The notes: a model not told the origin generated them from the sequence alone. A stretch of DNA of 64,000 nt from Bradyrhizobium tropiciagri (GCF_018130545.1 NZ_JAFCKF010000012.1:147204-211203); one strand, 5' to 3'. Positions 8,796 to 17,852 are shown, counted from the stretch's first letter. Translations and numbers: made by a program.

Positions 8796-9869
8796 ATGTT
8801 GAAGCTGCTCGAGGGCCCGCAGACGCTTGGACGCGGAAGGATCTTCTGGTCCTGTTTCCTTGCCGTGCTGGCGGGGGCGCTGATCTATCCGCTGTTCGCC
8901 GACTCCTATGATGTCGGCAATTTTGCCTACTTCCTGATCTGGATCTTCATGGCGCTCGGGCTCTGCCTGATGTGGGGCTATGGCGGCATGCTGTCGTTCG
9001 GCCAGACCTTCTTCTTCGGCATCGCCGGCTACGGCTATGGCGTGCTTGCCATCAACATGGGCGGCGGGACTGCGACGATCGCAGCGCTGGTGCTTTCGGT
9101 TGTCGTCGCGATGATCGCAGCCGGAATCCTCGGCTATTTCATGATCTGGGGCGGCATCAGCGGCATCTTCTTCGGCATCGTGACGCTGTCGGCGACGCTG
9201 GTGCTTGCCTTCTTCCTTGGCCAGACCGCCGGACCGGAATGGCATATCGGTCCGGCGCGGCTGAACGGCTTCAACGGCATGAAGGGCATGGACCCGCTCA
9301 CCGTCGGCAGCTTCGATATCGAGGGATCGGCGCTCTATTACCTCATGATCGCACTGATCGTGATTGTCTACATTGCGCTGCGCATGCTGGTGAACTCGAG
9401 CATCGGCAACGTGATCGTGGCGACAAGGGAGAACCCGCAGCGCGCCGAGATGCTCGGCTACGACGTCCGCAAATACCAGCTCCTGACCTTCGTGATCGGC
9501 AGTGGCCTCGCGGGGCTCAGCGGCGCGCTGTACACGTCCTGGGGCCAGTTCATCACGCCGTCCAGCATCGGCCTGCCGGCGGCGGCGATGCCGATAGTGT
9601 GGGTCGCATTCTCCGGACGCAACGATCTGACCGCGACCCTGGTCGGCTCGTTCCTGCTGTTGTTCGGCTTCCAGACCATCACGGTCTACAGCCAACAGGC
9701 GGCGCTGGTGCTGATGGGCGTGCTGCTGCTTGCGACCGTGATGCTGGCGCCGCAGGGTTTCGTGCTCGGCATCGGCAAGCTCGTGGTCGATTGGTGGAGC
9801 AGGCGCCGGCGTCGCGACGAGGGCACCGCACTGGCCGATACCGGCCGTCTGCAATCGGATGAGACCTGA
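8796..9869 (+). CDS. Branched-chain/amide ABC transporter permease, LivM type
   Basis: A membrane permease of about 357 residues with LivM landmarks: GLCLMWGYGGMLSFGQTFFFGIAGYGYG near residues 45-75 (the 'SLGQ'-type motif) and NPQRAEMLGYDVRKYQ as the coupling helix. The ATG at 8796 is preferred because earlier in-frame residues overlap the end of livH and are not hydrophobic. It is followed by the two ATPase genes. Confidence 0.86.
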   Translation: MLKLLEGPQTLGRGRIFWSCFLAVLAGALIYPLFADSYDVGNFAYFLIWIFMALGLCLMWGYGGMLSFGQTFFFGIAGYGYGVLAINMGGGTATIAALVLSVVVAMIAAGILGYFMIWGGISGIFFGIVTLSATLVLAFFLGQTAGPEWHIGPARLNGFNGMKGMDPLTVGSFDIEGSALYYLMIALIVIVYIALRMLVNSSIGNVIVATRENPQRAEMLGYDVRKYQLLTFVIGSGLAGLSGALYTSWGQFITPSSIGLPAAAMPIVWVAFSGRNDLTATLVGSFLLLFGFQTITVYSQQAALVLMGVLLLATVMLAPQGFVLGIGKLVVDWWSRRRRRDEGTALADTGRLQSDET

Positions 9870-9872
9870 CCC

Positions 9873-10592
9873 ATGGCACTCGTCGAGGTGAAAGGCGTAT
9901 CGAAGCGGTTCGGCGGATTGACCGCGGTCTCCGAGGTCGACCTGACGGTCAATGCCGGCGAGGTCCATTGCCTGATCGGACCCAATGGCGCCGGCAAGAG
10001 CACGCTGTTCAAGCTGATCGTCGGCCTCTATCCGCCGACCACGGGCAGCATCTTCTTCGACTCCACCGATATCACCGCCGAGCGGCCCTACGCGCGGGTG
10101 CAGCGCGGCATGAGCATCAAGATGCAGGCCCCGAGCGTGTTCAAGGAGCTGCCGGTGCGGCAGAACATTCAGGTCGCGCTGCAGGAACGACTTTCGGGCG
10201 CGGAATGCGCTGCCGAGGAAGAACGGCTGTTGGCGCTGCTCAATCTGGCGGAGGACTCTGGCAAGCTCGCCGGCGCGCTGTCGCACGGCCAGCAGCAATG
10301 GCTGGAGATCGGGATGGCGCTGGCCCTGCAGCCGCAACTCCTGCTGCTCGACGAGCCGACCGCGGGCATGTCGCCGGAAGAGACCTACAAAACCGGCGAG
10401 CTGATCAAGTCGTTCAATGCCCAGGGGATGACTGTGCTGGTGGTGGAGCACGACATGGCGTTCGTGCGTCAGGTCGCACAGCGCGTCACCGTTCTGCATC
10501 TTGGCAAGATCTTCGCCCGCGGCAGCCTCGAGGCGATCCTGGAAGACGAGAAGGTTGCAGAAATTTACCTCGGTAAGACCCATGCCCACTGA
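9873..10592 (+). CDS. ABC transporter ATP-binding protein, LivG type
   Basis: A 239-residue ATPase with Walker A GPNGAGKST, an ABC signature region of SHGQQQWLEIGMAL form (the canonical LSGGQ is altered to LSHGQ, normal for the LivG/UrtD group) and Walker B LLLLDEPTAGM. It ends with the H-loop VEHDMAFV. It begins 3 bp after the livM-like stop, and its 3' end overlaps the next ATPase gene by 11 bp. Confidence 0.9.
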   Translation: MALVEVKGVSKRFGGLTAVSEVDLTVNAGEVHCLIGPNGAGKSTLFKLIVGLYPPTTGSIFFDSTDITAERPYARVQRGMSIKMQAPSVFKELPVRQNIQVALQERLSGAECAAEEERLLALLNLAEDSGKLAGALSHGQQQWLEIGMALALQPQLLLLDEPTAGMSPEETYKTGELIKSFNAQGMTVLVVEHDMAFVRQVAQRVTVLHLGKIFARGSLEAILEDEKVAEIYLGKTHAH

Positions 10593-11292
10593 TCGCATTC
10601 TGGACGTGTCGGGACTTTGGGCGGGTTACGGCGCGACGCCGATCCTGCAAGGCGTCAGCATGCAGGTTTCGCGCGGCGAGATCGTCGGCGTGATCGGCCG
10701 CAACGGCGTCGGCAAGTCGACCCTGATGCGATGTCTGATCGGGCTGTTGCAGAGCTGGCGCGGCACCATCAGCTTCATGGATCAGGATGTCACCCGGCTC
10801 GAGGCCGATGCGCGGGCGCGCGCCGGCTTCGGCTACATCCCGCAGGGCCGCGACGTGTTTCCGCAGATGAGTGTCGAGGAGAATTTGCAGGTCGGGGAGC
10901 TGATCGGCGGCCCCGATGGCAAGAAGCTGCCGGAGCTGGTCTACGAGTATTTTCCGCGCCTGAAGGAACGTCGGCGCCAGATCGCGGGCACCATGTCGGG
11001 CGGTGAACAGCAGCAGCTTGCGATCGGCCGCGCGCTGATCGGCAATCCGGCGCTGATGATCCTCGACGAGCCGTCCGAGGGTATCCAGCCGTCGATCGTG
11101 CAGCACATTTGCGAGGCGTTGAAATCGTTCCGCACCGAGCTTGGCACCACGATCGTGTTCGTCGAGCAGAACCTCGACACCATCCTGGAGATCGCCCAGC
11201 GCTGCTACATCATGGAAAAGGGCAAGATCACGCGGTCGCTGGCCGGCGAGGAGGTCAATGCCGACAATGTGCGCGCGCAGCTGTTGCTTTGA
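10582..11292 (+). CDS. ABC transporter ATP-binding protein, LivF type
   Basis: A 236-residue ATPase with Walker A GRNGVGKST, Q-loop GYIPQGRDVFP, signature MSGGEQQQLAIGRAL, Walker B LMILDEPSEGI and H-loop VEQN. I chose the ATG at 10582, which overlaps the livG-like stop by 11 bp; the longer frame lacks family residues. It completes a five-component importer (binding protein, LivH, LivM, LivG, LivF) for the amide locus. The order H-M-G-F resembles urea and short-chain-amide transporters. Confidence 0.9.
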   Translation: MPTDRILDVSGLWAGYGATPILQGVSMQVSRGEIVGVIGRNGVGKSTLMRCLIGLLQSWRGTISFMDQDVTRLEADARARAGFGYIPQGRDVFPQMSVEENLQVGELIGGPDGKKLPELVYEYFPRLKERRRQIAGTMSGGEQQQLAIGRALIGNPALMILDEPSEGIQPSIVQHICEALKSFRTELGTTIVFVEQNLDTILEIAQRCYIMEKGKITRSLAGEEVNADNVRAQLLL

Positions 11293-11352
11293 GCGGCCGC
11301 CCGCGCGGTCAGGAATTATGTTCGACAATCGATAATAACGGAGGGAATGGAC

Positions 11353-12114
11353 ATGGATCTGGGACTCAAGGGAGCAAAGGTTCTCGTTACCGGCAGCACC
11401 AAGGGCATCGGCAGGGCAATCGCCGATACATTCGCGGCCGAGGGCGCCAATGTCGGCATCTGCGCGCGCAACCAGGCCGACGTTGACGCTGCGGTCACCG
11501 CAATCAAGGCCAAGGGTGTTGCGGCGTTTGGCGCCGCAGTCGACGTCTCGAACGGGCCGGCGCTGAAGGCCTGGGTCGCCGATATGGCTGCAAAACTCGG
11601 CGGCATCGATGTCGTGGTCGCCAATGTCAGCGCGCTCTCGATCGGGCAGGACGAGGAGAGCTGGGAGAAGGAGTTCTCCACCGACATGATGGGCACGGTG
11701 CGCCTCGTCAACGCGGCAATGCCTTTCCTGGAAAAGAGTAGCGCTGCTGCGATCGTCTCCATCTCCAGCGTCTCGGGACGCGAGGTCGATTTCGCCAGCG
11801 GCCCCTATGGCACCTTCAAAGCCGCGATCATCCACTACACCCAGGGCCTCGCCTATCAGCTCGCGGCCAAGGGCATCCGGGCCAATTCGGTGTCACCGGG
11901 CAACACTTATTTCGAGGGCGGTGTCTGGAACATGATCAAGGACGGCAATCCCGAGCTGTACAAGACCGCGCTGGCGCTCAACCCGACCGGCCGCATGGGC
12001 ACGCCGCAGGAGATGGCCAACGCCGCCGTGTTCCTGGCCAGCAAGGCGGCGAGTTTCATCACCGGGACCAACCTCGTGGTGGACGGTGCGCTGACGCGCG
12101 GCGTGCAGTTCTGA
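11353..12114 (+). CDS. Short-chain dehydrogenase/reductase (SDR)
   Basis: A classical SDR of about 253 residues. It has the NAD(P)-binding motif VTGSTKGIGRAIA (TGxxxGxG), a VVANVS strand in place of the usual NNAG, SISSVSGRE with catalytic Ser, and a YGTFKAAIIHY segment giving the YxxxK pair. The C-terminal MANAAVFLASKAASFITGTNLVVDG is typical. The ATG at 11353 has GGAGGG about 8 bp upstream, whereas the ATG at 11347 is too close to it. It lies between the transporter and the second amidase in the same operon, which suggests an oxidoreductase step on the substrate's carbon part. Its substrate is not predictable. Confidence 0.88.
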   Translation: MDLGLKGAKVLVTGSTKGIGRAIADTFAAEGANVGICARNQADVDAAVTAIKAKGVAAFGAAVDVSNGPALKAWVADMAAKLGGIDVVVANVSALSIGQDEESWEKEFSTDMMGTVRLVNAAMPFLEKSSAAAIVSISSVSGREVDFASGPYGTFKAAIIHYTQGLAYQLAAKGIRANSVSPGNTYFEGGVWNMIKDGNPELYKTALALNPTGRMGTPQEMANAAVFLASKAASFITGTNLVVDGALTRGVQF

Positions 12115-12131
12115 CCGGGGGCGACAGCGAC

Positions 12132-13535
12132 ATGTCAGCAGATCCATTGCACTACAAGTCGATCACCGAGATCTCCGGGCTCATTCGCCGCGGCGAGGCG
12201 AAGTCCGCGGAGATTACGGAGGCGATGCTGAGCCGGGTCGCGCGGCTGGACGGACAGTTTCATGGCTATGCGCACGTCCTTGCCGAGCGGGCGATGGCGC
12301 AGGCGAAGCAGCGCGACGCGGAGATCGCCAAAGGCATCTGGCGTGGCCCGTTGCACGGCATTCCGATCGGGCTGAAGGACCTCTGCTACACGACGTTCGC
12401 GCCGACGGCGGGCGGCACCACGATCCACGCGAAATTCGTGCCGTCCTTCAACGCCACGATCGTGGACCGGCTCGAGGTCGCCGGCGCGGTGACGCTCGGC
12501 AAGCTCAAGATGACGGAGGGGGCCTATACCAGCCACCATCCGTCGGTGCAGGCACCGCTCAATCCCTGGAATGTGAACTATTGGGTCGGCTCGTCGTCGA
12601 GCGGGTCGGGTGTAGCGACATCGGCCGGGCTCTGCTACGGCTCGATCGGCAGCGACACCGGCGGCTCGATCCGGTTTCCGTCGGCGACCTGCGGCTTGAC
12701 CGGCATCAAGCCGACCTGGGGCCGCGTCAGCCGGCACGGCGTCTTCCCGCTGGCGGACTCGCTAGACCACGTCGGGCCGATGTGCCGCAGCGCTGCGGAT
12801 GCCGGAGCGATGCTCGGCGTCATCGCGGGTGCCGACGCCAACGATCCGACCGCGCTGCGGGCGCCGGTGCCGAACTATCTGGCCGGCATCGGCGACGGCA
12901 TCAGGGGCCTCCGGATCGGGGTTGATCGCCGGCACACCCAGGAGGGTATCGATCGGCAGGTCGTCGCCGCGCTGGTGCAAGCCGAGCGCGCGCTCGCCGA
13001 TCTCGGCGCCGAGATCCGCGAGGTGCATTTTCCGCCCTATCAGAAGCTGGTCAGCCAGTGGATTGCGATGTGCTCGGTGGAGACGGCAGAAGCGCATCTG
13101 GACACCTACCCGTCGCGCAAGTCGGAGTACGGACCGGACCTCGCCCAACTGATCGAGCAGGGCAGGGCGACCAGCGGTGTCGATATTGCCGCGATCCATC
13201 ACGAGCGGCTGAAGTTCGCAGGCAGCCTCGCTGCGATGTTCGAGGATATCGATCTGCTGCTGATCCCGACCATGCCGGTGCCGATCCCGACGCTCAGCAA
13301 GATGAGCGAATACGGCGCCGACCCGACCGTGCTGCTGAACATCCTGCGCTTCACGGCGGTGTTCGACTTCTCGGGCAGCCCGACCATCACGCTACCGATG
13401 GGCATGGCCTCCGACCAGATGCCGCTCAGCATGCAGCTGGTCGGGCCGCATCTCTCCGAAGATGTGCTGGTCCGCGCCGGCGCCGCATTTCAGTCGGTGA
13501 CCGACTGGCATACGCGGCGGCCGCCGATCGACTAG
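12132..13535 (+). CDS. Amidase signature family amidase (second copy)
   Basis: A 467-residue amidase-signature enzyme. Lys82 (IPIGLKDL), cis-Ser155 (GSSSSGSG) and Ser179 (DTGGSIRFPS) form the triad. Length, catalytic numbering and many blocks (for example GLKPTWGRVSR, or GIKPTWGRVSR here) match the amidase at 4136, so this is a paralogue retained in the same operon. The two differ clearly in the C-terminal third that shapes the substrate pocket, so they may act on different amides or in sequence. It starts 17 bp after the SDR and ends convergent to a minus-strand binding-protein gene. Confidence 0.9.
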   Translation: MSADPLHYKSITEISGLIRRGEAKSAEITEAMLSRVARLDGQFHGYAHVLAERAMAQAKQRDAEIAKGIWRGPLHGIPIGLKDLCYTTFAPTAGGTTIHAKFVPSFNATIVDRLEVAGAVTLGKLKMTEGAYTSHHPSVQAPLNPWNVNYWVGSSSSGSGVATSAGLCYGSIGSDTGGSIRFPSATCGLTGIKPTWGRVSRHGVFPLADSLDHVGPMCRSAADAGAMLGVIAGADANDPTALRAPVPNYLAGIGDGIRGLRIGVDRRHTQEGIDRQVVAALVQAERALADLGAEIREVHFPPYQKLVSQWIAMCSVETAEAHLDTYPSRKSEYGPDLAQLIEQGRATSGVDIAAIHHERLKFAGSLAAMFEDIDLLLIPTMPVPIPTLSKMSEYGADPTVLLNILRFTAVFDFSGSPTITLPMGMASDQMPLSMQLVGPHLSEDVLVRAGAAFQSVTDWHTRRPPID

Positions 13536-13551
13536 AGCATGATCCGCATCG

Positions 13552-15141
13552 TCAGCCGGTCTTGTCGACGTTCCAGAACAGCGGCACCGGCGCGCGGACG
13601 ATGTCCTTCAGTGCCTTGCGCGTCGCGGCCGGCTGGTTGTACTGCCCGGTCGGGACGTGGGTTACCACCTCATAGGCCCGCGCCTGGATCTTGTCGGCGA
13701 GGGCCTTCTGCTCTTGTGGCGCCGCGGCGCGGGCAAAGCCGTCGCGCAGCCGCTCGAGCTCGGCGTCCTCGACCCAGCCGAAGAAGCCACCGTTCTTGCC
13801 CTTGCCGTTGACGCAGGCATTGCCGATCGGATTGACGAGGTCGGCGCTGGCCCAGGTCGAATGGTACAGCGACCAGCCGCCCTCGGCCGGTGCCGACTGC
13901 TTGGCACGCCGCGCCACCACCGAACCCCAATCCATCGCCAGCAAATTGACGTTCATGCCGATCCCGCGCAGCGCTTCGGCGGTGACCGTGCCGAGCGCCG
14001 TGATGATCGGCGCGTCGGTCGCGTGCAGGATCGTGATCGGCTCGCCCTTGTAGCCGCCCTGCTTGAGCAGCTCCTTGGCCTTCGCGGTGTCCGACCTGGT
14101 CGACCAACCGATGGGGCTTTCAAACGGCGTGCCGGCAATGAAGATCGCCGGCGTGACCTTGTAATAGTCGGGATTGCCGATCTGGGTGTCGAGCCAGTCC
14201 TTCTGGTTCACTGCGTGCAGCACCGCCTGGCGGATCTCCGGCCGATCGAACGGCGGCACCAGCCAGTTCATCCGGCACATGCCGGAGAAGCCGAGCGTGT
14301 TGTAATCGACCAGCTCGACATTCGGCGCGCGCGCGAGGATCGCATGGTGATCGTGCGGCGGCACCTCGAAATAGTCGATCTCGTCGTTGATCAGCGCGTT
14401 GGTCGCGATCTGGAAATCCGGCACGCTGACCCATTCGTAGCGGCCGATCTTCACGACCTTGCCGCCGCCGGTCCCGTCCGATGGTTCGTCGCGCGACACG
14501 TAGTCCGGGTTCTTCTCATAGGCGGCCTTGACGCCGGGCTGGAACTCCGCGGTCACGAAGCGGAACGGCCCGGAGCCGAGATGATCCGTGATGGCCTGAT
14601 CGGCCGGGGTCGCGGCGATCCGCGCCGGCACGATGAACGGCACATTGGCGGTTGGCTTGCCGAGCGCTGCCAGCACGAAGCCGCACGGTTCCTTCAGCAG
14701 CATGCGGAAGGTCCGCTCGTCGACAGCCTTCAGCTCGGCGACGAACTCGAACAGCTTCTGGCCCATCGTGTCGCGCCTGGCCCAGCGCTGCAGCGAGGGG
14801 ATCACGTCGGCCGACGTCACCGCGCTGCCGTCGTGGAATTTGAGGCCGGGCCGCAGGCGGAACGTGTAGGTCAGGTTGTCGGCAGAGACCTCCCAGGCCT
14901 CGACCATCTGCGGCTTGATCTCGAATTTCGAATTGGTCGAGAACAGCGTGTCGTAGATCATGTAGCCGTGGTTGCGCGCGGTCCATGCCGTCGTCATGAT
15001 GGGATCGGTGGCGCGAAGCGGCGCGTGCATGACAGCCGTGATCGTTGTCGTGCTGGCGCGTGCGATCCGCGGCATCGCGACGCCGAGGCTCGCTCCTGCA
15101 CCGATCTGCAACAGACGGCGGCGGTTGATCGATGGTCCCAC
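13552..15141 (-). CDS. ABC transporter substrate-binding protein, peptide/nickel family (SBP_bac_5)
   Basis: An exported binding protein of about 529 residues, family 5 (DppA/OppA-like). Landmarks are the early strand EAWEVSADNLTYTFRLRPG, KFHDGSAVTSADV and the large C-terminal lobe. A twin-arginine-like signal is present: NRRRLLQIGAGASLG followed by an Ala-rich cleavage region. I chose a GTG start at 15141 because AGGGGGACA precedes it; the longer frame overlaps the upstream hydrolase gene. The gap to that gene is 22 bp, so they are likely one operon. No cognate permease or ATPase is present nearby, so it must use transporter parts encoded elsewhere. Confidence 0.86.
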   Translation of the reverse strand: MGPSINRRRLLQIGAGASLGVAMPRIARASTTTITAVMHAPLRATDPIMTTAWTARNHGYMIYDTLFSTNSKFEIKPQMVEAWEVSADNLTYTFRLRPGLKFHDGSAVTSADVIPSLQRWARRDTMGQKLFEFVAELKAVDERTFRMLLKEPCGFVLAALGKPTANVPFIVPARIAATPADQAITDHLGSGPFRFVTAEFQPGVKAAYEKNPDYVSRDEPSDGTGGGKVVKIGRYEWVSVPDFQIATNALINDEIDYFEVPPHDHHAILARAPNVELVDYNTLGFSGMCRMNWLVPPFDRPEIRQAVLHAVNQKDWLDTQIGNPDYYKVTPAIFIAGTPFESPIGWSTRSDTAKAKELLKQGGYKGEPITILHATDAPIITALGTVTAEALRGIGMNVNLLAMDWGSVVARRAKQSAPAEGGWSLYHSTWASADLVNPIGNACVNGKGKNGGFFGWVEDAELERLRDGFARAAAPQEQKALADKIQARAYEVVTHVPTGQYNQPAATRKALKDIVRAPVPLFWNVDKTG

Positions 15142-15163
15142 GATGTCCCCCTGTCGCAACCGT

Positions 15164-16366
15164 TCAGGCCTTGGCGTTGAGCCTGGCCGCAATCGCGCGG
15201 TAGCCGCGCATCCACATGTGATCGAGATCGAGGTCCATCGGCAGCGGCTGCGAGGAGACGCGCGCGATCACGGTCTCGTTGGCCGGATCGATGTAGACCC
15301 ACTGGCCGTGGATGCCGACCGCGGCAAACGGCGTTTCGCGCCGGTCGAGCGTGTACCATTTGTTGCGGTAATTGCCGTTCGGGAACACCTTGGTCAGGTC
15401 GCCGCGTGACCAGGCCTCGGCATTGCCGTTCTGCCTGATGTCGTCGACCCACCAGCTGGGCACCACCTGTCGGCCGTTGCTGATGCCGTGATTGCGCATC
15501 ATCTCGCCGAACCGGGCGAGGTCGCGCAGCGTTGCGCAGATGCCGCCGGCGACGCGCGCTGCGCCGCGCGAATCGACGGTGATGTAGGCGTCGTGCTCGG
15601 CACCCATCGGCTGCCACAGATAGTGTGAAAGGATCTTTGCATAGGACATGCCGCAGGCGCGCTCGTAGACCCAGCCGAGCACGTCGGTGTTGGTCGAGAC
15701 GTAGTGGAAAGTCTGGCCATGCGGCGCGCCGTTTGGCCGCAGCGTGCGCAGATAGTCGCGCAGATTGCTCGGCGGAATGGTGGGATCCGGCAGCTCCCAG
15801 CCGGTCGAGCGCCGGTAGTTCATGACGTCGCCGTCGCGCGCCATGTAGTCCTCGTCGAACCGGATACCGACGCTCATGTCGAGCAGATGCCGCACCGTGC
15901 AGTTGCCGCCATAGACCGATCCTTCCATCTCCGGGATGTAGCGCGTCACCGGCGCGTCGGGATCGAGCTTGCCGTGATCGGCCAGGATGCCGCCAAGCGT
16001 GCCGGCGACCGACTTGCTGACCGAGAAGATCAAATGCGGCGTGTCCGGCGTCAGGCCGTGGGCATACCATTCGTACGCGACCTGTCCGCGATGCGACACC
16101 ACGATTCCGTCGGTGTGGCTGGTGCGCAGCGCCTCGCCGACGCCGATCGTCTCGCCGCGCGGGTTGGCGAAGCTGACGTCGTCGAGATAGCGCGGCGCAA
16201 AGGAAAGCGGCGCCGGTGTTGTGCCGCGCGCGATGTTCGCGGTCGGCAGCAGTTCGCGGACATTGCGGAATGCCCACTCGTTGAACGGATGCTGACGCCA
16301 GTTGGCGAGCGTGACTTGTTCGTCGGCCGCCGACGGGAAGGCAGCCATGATGCGACGCGTGTTCAT
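15164..16366 (-). CDS. NylB/class C beta-lactamase-like serine hydrolase
   Basis: A hydrolase of about 400 residues with the penicillin-recognising fold. The SxxK nucleophile is Ser115-x-x-Lys118 in IFSVSKSVAG, and the second motif is Tyr222-Val-Ser in FHYVSTNTD. The Y-x-S form (instead of Y-x-N) and the length match 6-aminohexanoate-dimer hydrolase (NylB) and related carboxylesterases rather than true beta-lactamases. Amide or ester hydrolysis is therefore likely. I see no signal peptide, so it is probably cytoplasmic. The ATG at 16366 is preceded by GGATCAAGA; the frame upstream of it is non-conserved. It is divergent from a LuxR-type regulator and followed by an oligopeptide-type binding protein. 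Confidence 0.8.
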   Translation of the reverse strand: MNTRRIMAAFPSAADEQVTLANWRQHPFNEWAFRNVRELLPTANIARGTTPAPLSFAPRYLDDVSFANPRGETIGVGEALRTSHTDGIVVSHRGQVAYEWYAHGLTPDTPHLIFSVSKSVAGTLGGILADHGKLDPDAPVTRYIPEMEGSVYGGNCTVRHLLDMSVGIRFDEDYMARDGDVMNYRRSTGWELPDPTIPPSNLRDYLRTLRPNGAPHGQTFHYVSTNTDVLGWVYERACGMSYAKILSHYLWQPMGAEHDAYITVDSRGAARVAGGICATLRDLARFGEMMRNHGISNGRQVVPSWWVDDIRQNGNAEAWSRGDLTKVFPNGNYRNKWYTLDRRETPFAAVGIHGQWVYIDPANETVIARVSSQPLPMDLDLDHMWMRGYRAIAARLNAKA

Positions 16367-16429
16367 TCTTGATCCAGCGATGCCATTGGGAGACATGCGA
16401 AAGTTCCGCATGCGCCACGCCGCTCGCAA

Positions 16430-16589
16430 TCAACCGGATGGTGGAGGGGGCCGTCGGGTTACCCTGGCGTAACCGTTTCAGGATGTGCGCTTGGCCCGCA
16501 ATTTGCTTGACTATGCCCTGCGGCTGCCCCAGCGTGACAGGCATGCGACGCGCAGACGTTCGCCATCGGGAAACATCGGGAGGTAGGTC
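16430..16589. promoter_or_regulatory. Divergent promoter region with lux-box-like dyad
   Basis: The divergent gap between the NylB-like hydrolase and the LuxR-type regulator contains the dyad GGTTAC-cctggc-GTAACC at 16457-16474, an 18-bp inverted repeat of the size and symmetry bound by LuxR-type helix-turn-helix dimers. It is the best operator candidate for the adjacent regulator. Nothing else is evident in the gap. Confidence 0.45.
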
Positions 16590-17264
16590 ATGATCGCGCT
16601 TCTGGGCCGACCGGATCCGGCAACCACGCAAGCCATTCAATTCGCACGCGGGATTCTCGAGGGGTCGGCGACGGCGTTCTACGAGGTCGACGGCAATCTG
16701 ACCCTCAACCGCTTCGTGCTCTCCAGCAACGTGCCGCCGAGTTTCCACGACCAGTATCTGGCCGGCATGAATCGACTCGATCCGTTGCATCCGCGCTCCG
16801 CCAGCAACCGGCCGATTGCCCGGCTGAGTGTGGCGCTCAATCAATGCGCGACCCAGGAGGCGGCGACCTACCGCGCCTTCGCCGGGCAATGCGGCGTCGC
16901 CGACATGATCGAGTTCTTCTTCCGCCGCAACGACCGGATCGTCGCCGGCATGAGCGTGCTCTGGGCGCCGGGCTGCACCATTCCCGACGGCAGCATGAAC
17001 ATCGCGGAGAAGATCCACGACTATCTCGAATTCAACCTGACCAGCCGGCTGTCCTCGAATGCCGACGAGCCGGCGCGCTACGGCCTGACCTCGCGCGAGA
17101 TGGAAGTCGTTGAGCTGTTGTGCTGCGGCCGCACCAACCGCGAGATCGGCGAGTGCCTGAACATCGGCCTGGCGACGGTGAAGACCCACCTGATCCACAT
17201 CTTCGAGAAGCTCGGCGTCGAGACCCGCTCGGCCGTGGTGGCGATGATGTCGCGGCCGCATTGA
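16590..17264 (+). CDS. LuxR-family transcriptional regulator
   Basis: A 224-residue regulator. The C-terminal LuxR helix-turn-helix (about residues 163-222) is clear: YGLTSREMEVVELLCCGRTN followed by IATVKTHL-type recognition helix residues. The N-terminal 150 residues resemble a PAS/GAF-like or autoinducer-like sensor fold. I could not identify the conserved acyl-homoserine-lactone pocket Trp/Tyr set, so I do not call it a quorum-sensing receptor. GGGAGG lies before the ATG. No luxI-type gene is in the window. It probably controls the divergent hydrolase and binding-protein pair. Confidence 0.85.
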   Translation: MIALLGRPDPATTQAIQFARGILEGSATAFYEVDGNLTLNRFVLSSNVPPSFHDQYLAGMNRLDPLHPRSASNRPIARLSVALNQCATQEAATYRAFAGQCGVADMIEFFFRRNDRIVAGMSVLWAPGCTIPDGSMNIAEKIHDYLEFNLTSRLSSNADEPARYGLTSREMEVVELLCCGRTNREIGECLNIGLATVKTHLIHIFEKLGVETRSAVVAMMSRPH

Positions 17265-17307
17265 GCGGCGCTGGGCCGTGGATGCCGAGGCCGCAGCTCT
17301 TGCAACG

Positions 17308-17431
17308 CGTCGTCCCGGCGCAGGCCGGGACCCATAACCACAGGGTTGAGTTGTTCAAAAGGGCTGTGGCCGCGGCACCGCGCAACAATGAGCATTCGTG
17401 GTAATGGGTCCCGGCCTTCGCCGGGACGACG
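17308..17431. repeat. REP-like inverted repeat pair (cccggc/gccggg core)
   Basis: The left arm at 17308-17335 and right arm at 17404-17431 are 28-bp inverted copies with one mismatch. Each begins CGTCGTCCCGGCG and ends near ACCCAT when read toward the centre. Each arm also contains a small internal palindrome (CCCGGC...GCCGGG). The 68-bp spacer is unrelated. Such elements are widespread between genes of Bradyrhizobium and relatives and are non-autonomous. Confidence 0.75.
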
Positions 17432-17852
17432 GCGAGTTTGTTGAACCGCTTGCGAGCCATATTCTCGCATTCTCGCGAGATGATTTGTCCGAGCCTTGCT
17501 CTTCGCCTCCGCCGTCTCGGTTTGATGTTGCTGAGTTACCAGTCGGGCTAATCTGCCGCACGCAATTGGGCGGGACCGTCGCTTCGTGGGCCGAAGCGGC
17601 GATCCCTGATCGCGCGATGTGCATGGTCGGGGTGTGGGGTTGACGTCGGCCAATCCGCACGACTGGGGACATAGTAGATCGACAATTGCACGCGACAATT
17701 GCCATTCTGAACTAGCTCTGAGTATCAGATCGAGGCGGCGCAAAAGTAGTAGCGCGGCGCACCAATTGCGGTTCCTGGTGGATGAAACTTACGAAAGAGG
17801 CGTAACGTCATCGGTGGAGGCTGGCCGCTACAGCCTCCGAAGCCGCCGTTAG

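Noticed and set aside
15164-16366. Reading the SxxK hydrolase as an antibiotic-resistance class C beta-lactamase.
   Set aside because: The second motif is Tyr-x-Ser rather than Tyr-x-Asn, I see no signal peptide, and the context is amide catabolism. NylB/esterase-type assignment fits better.
17398-17643. An 81-codon open frame in the gap after the LuxR-type gene.
   Set aside because: It begins inside the right arm of the REP-like repeat and encodes no recognisable domain. Readthrough of such repeats commonly gives peptides like MGPGLRRDD.
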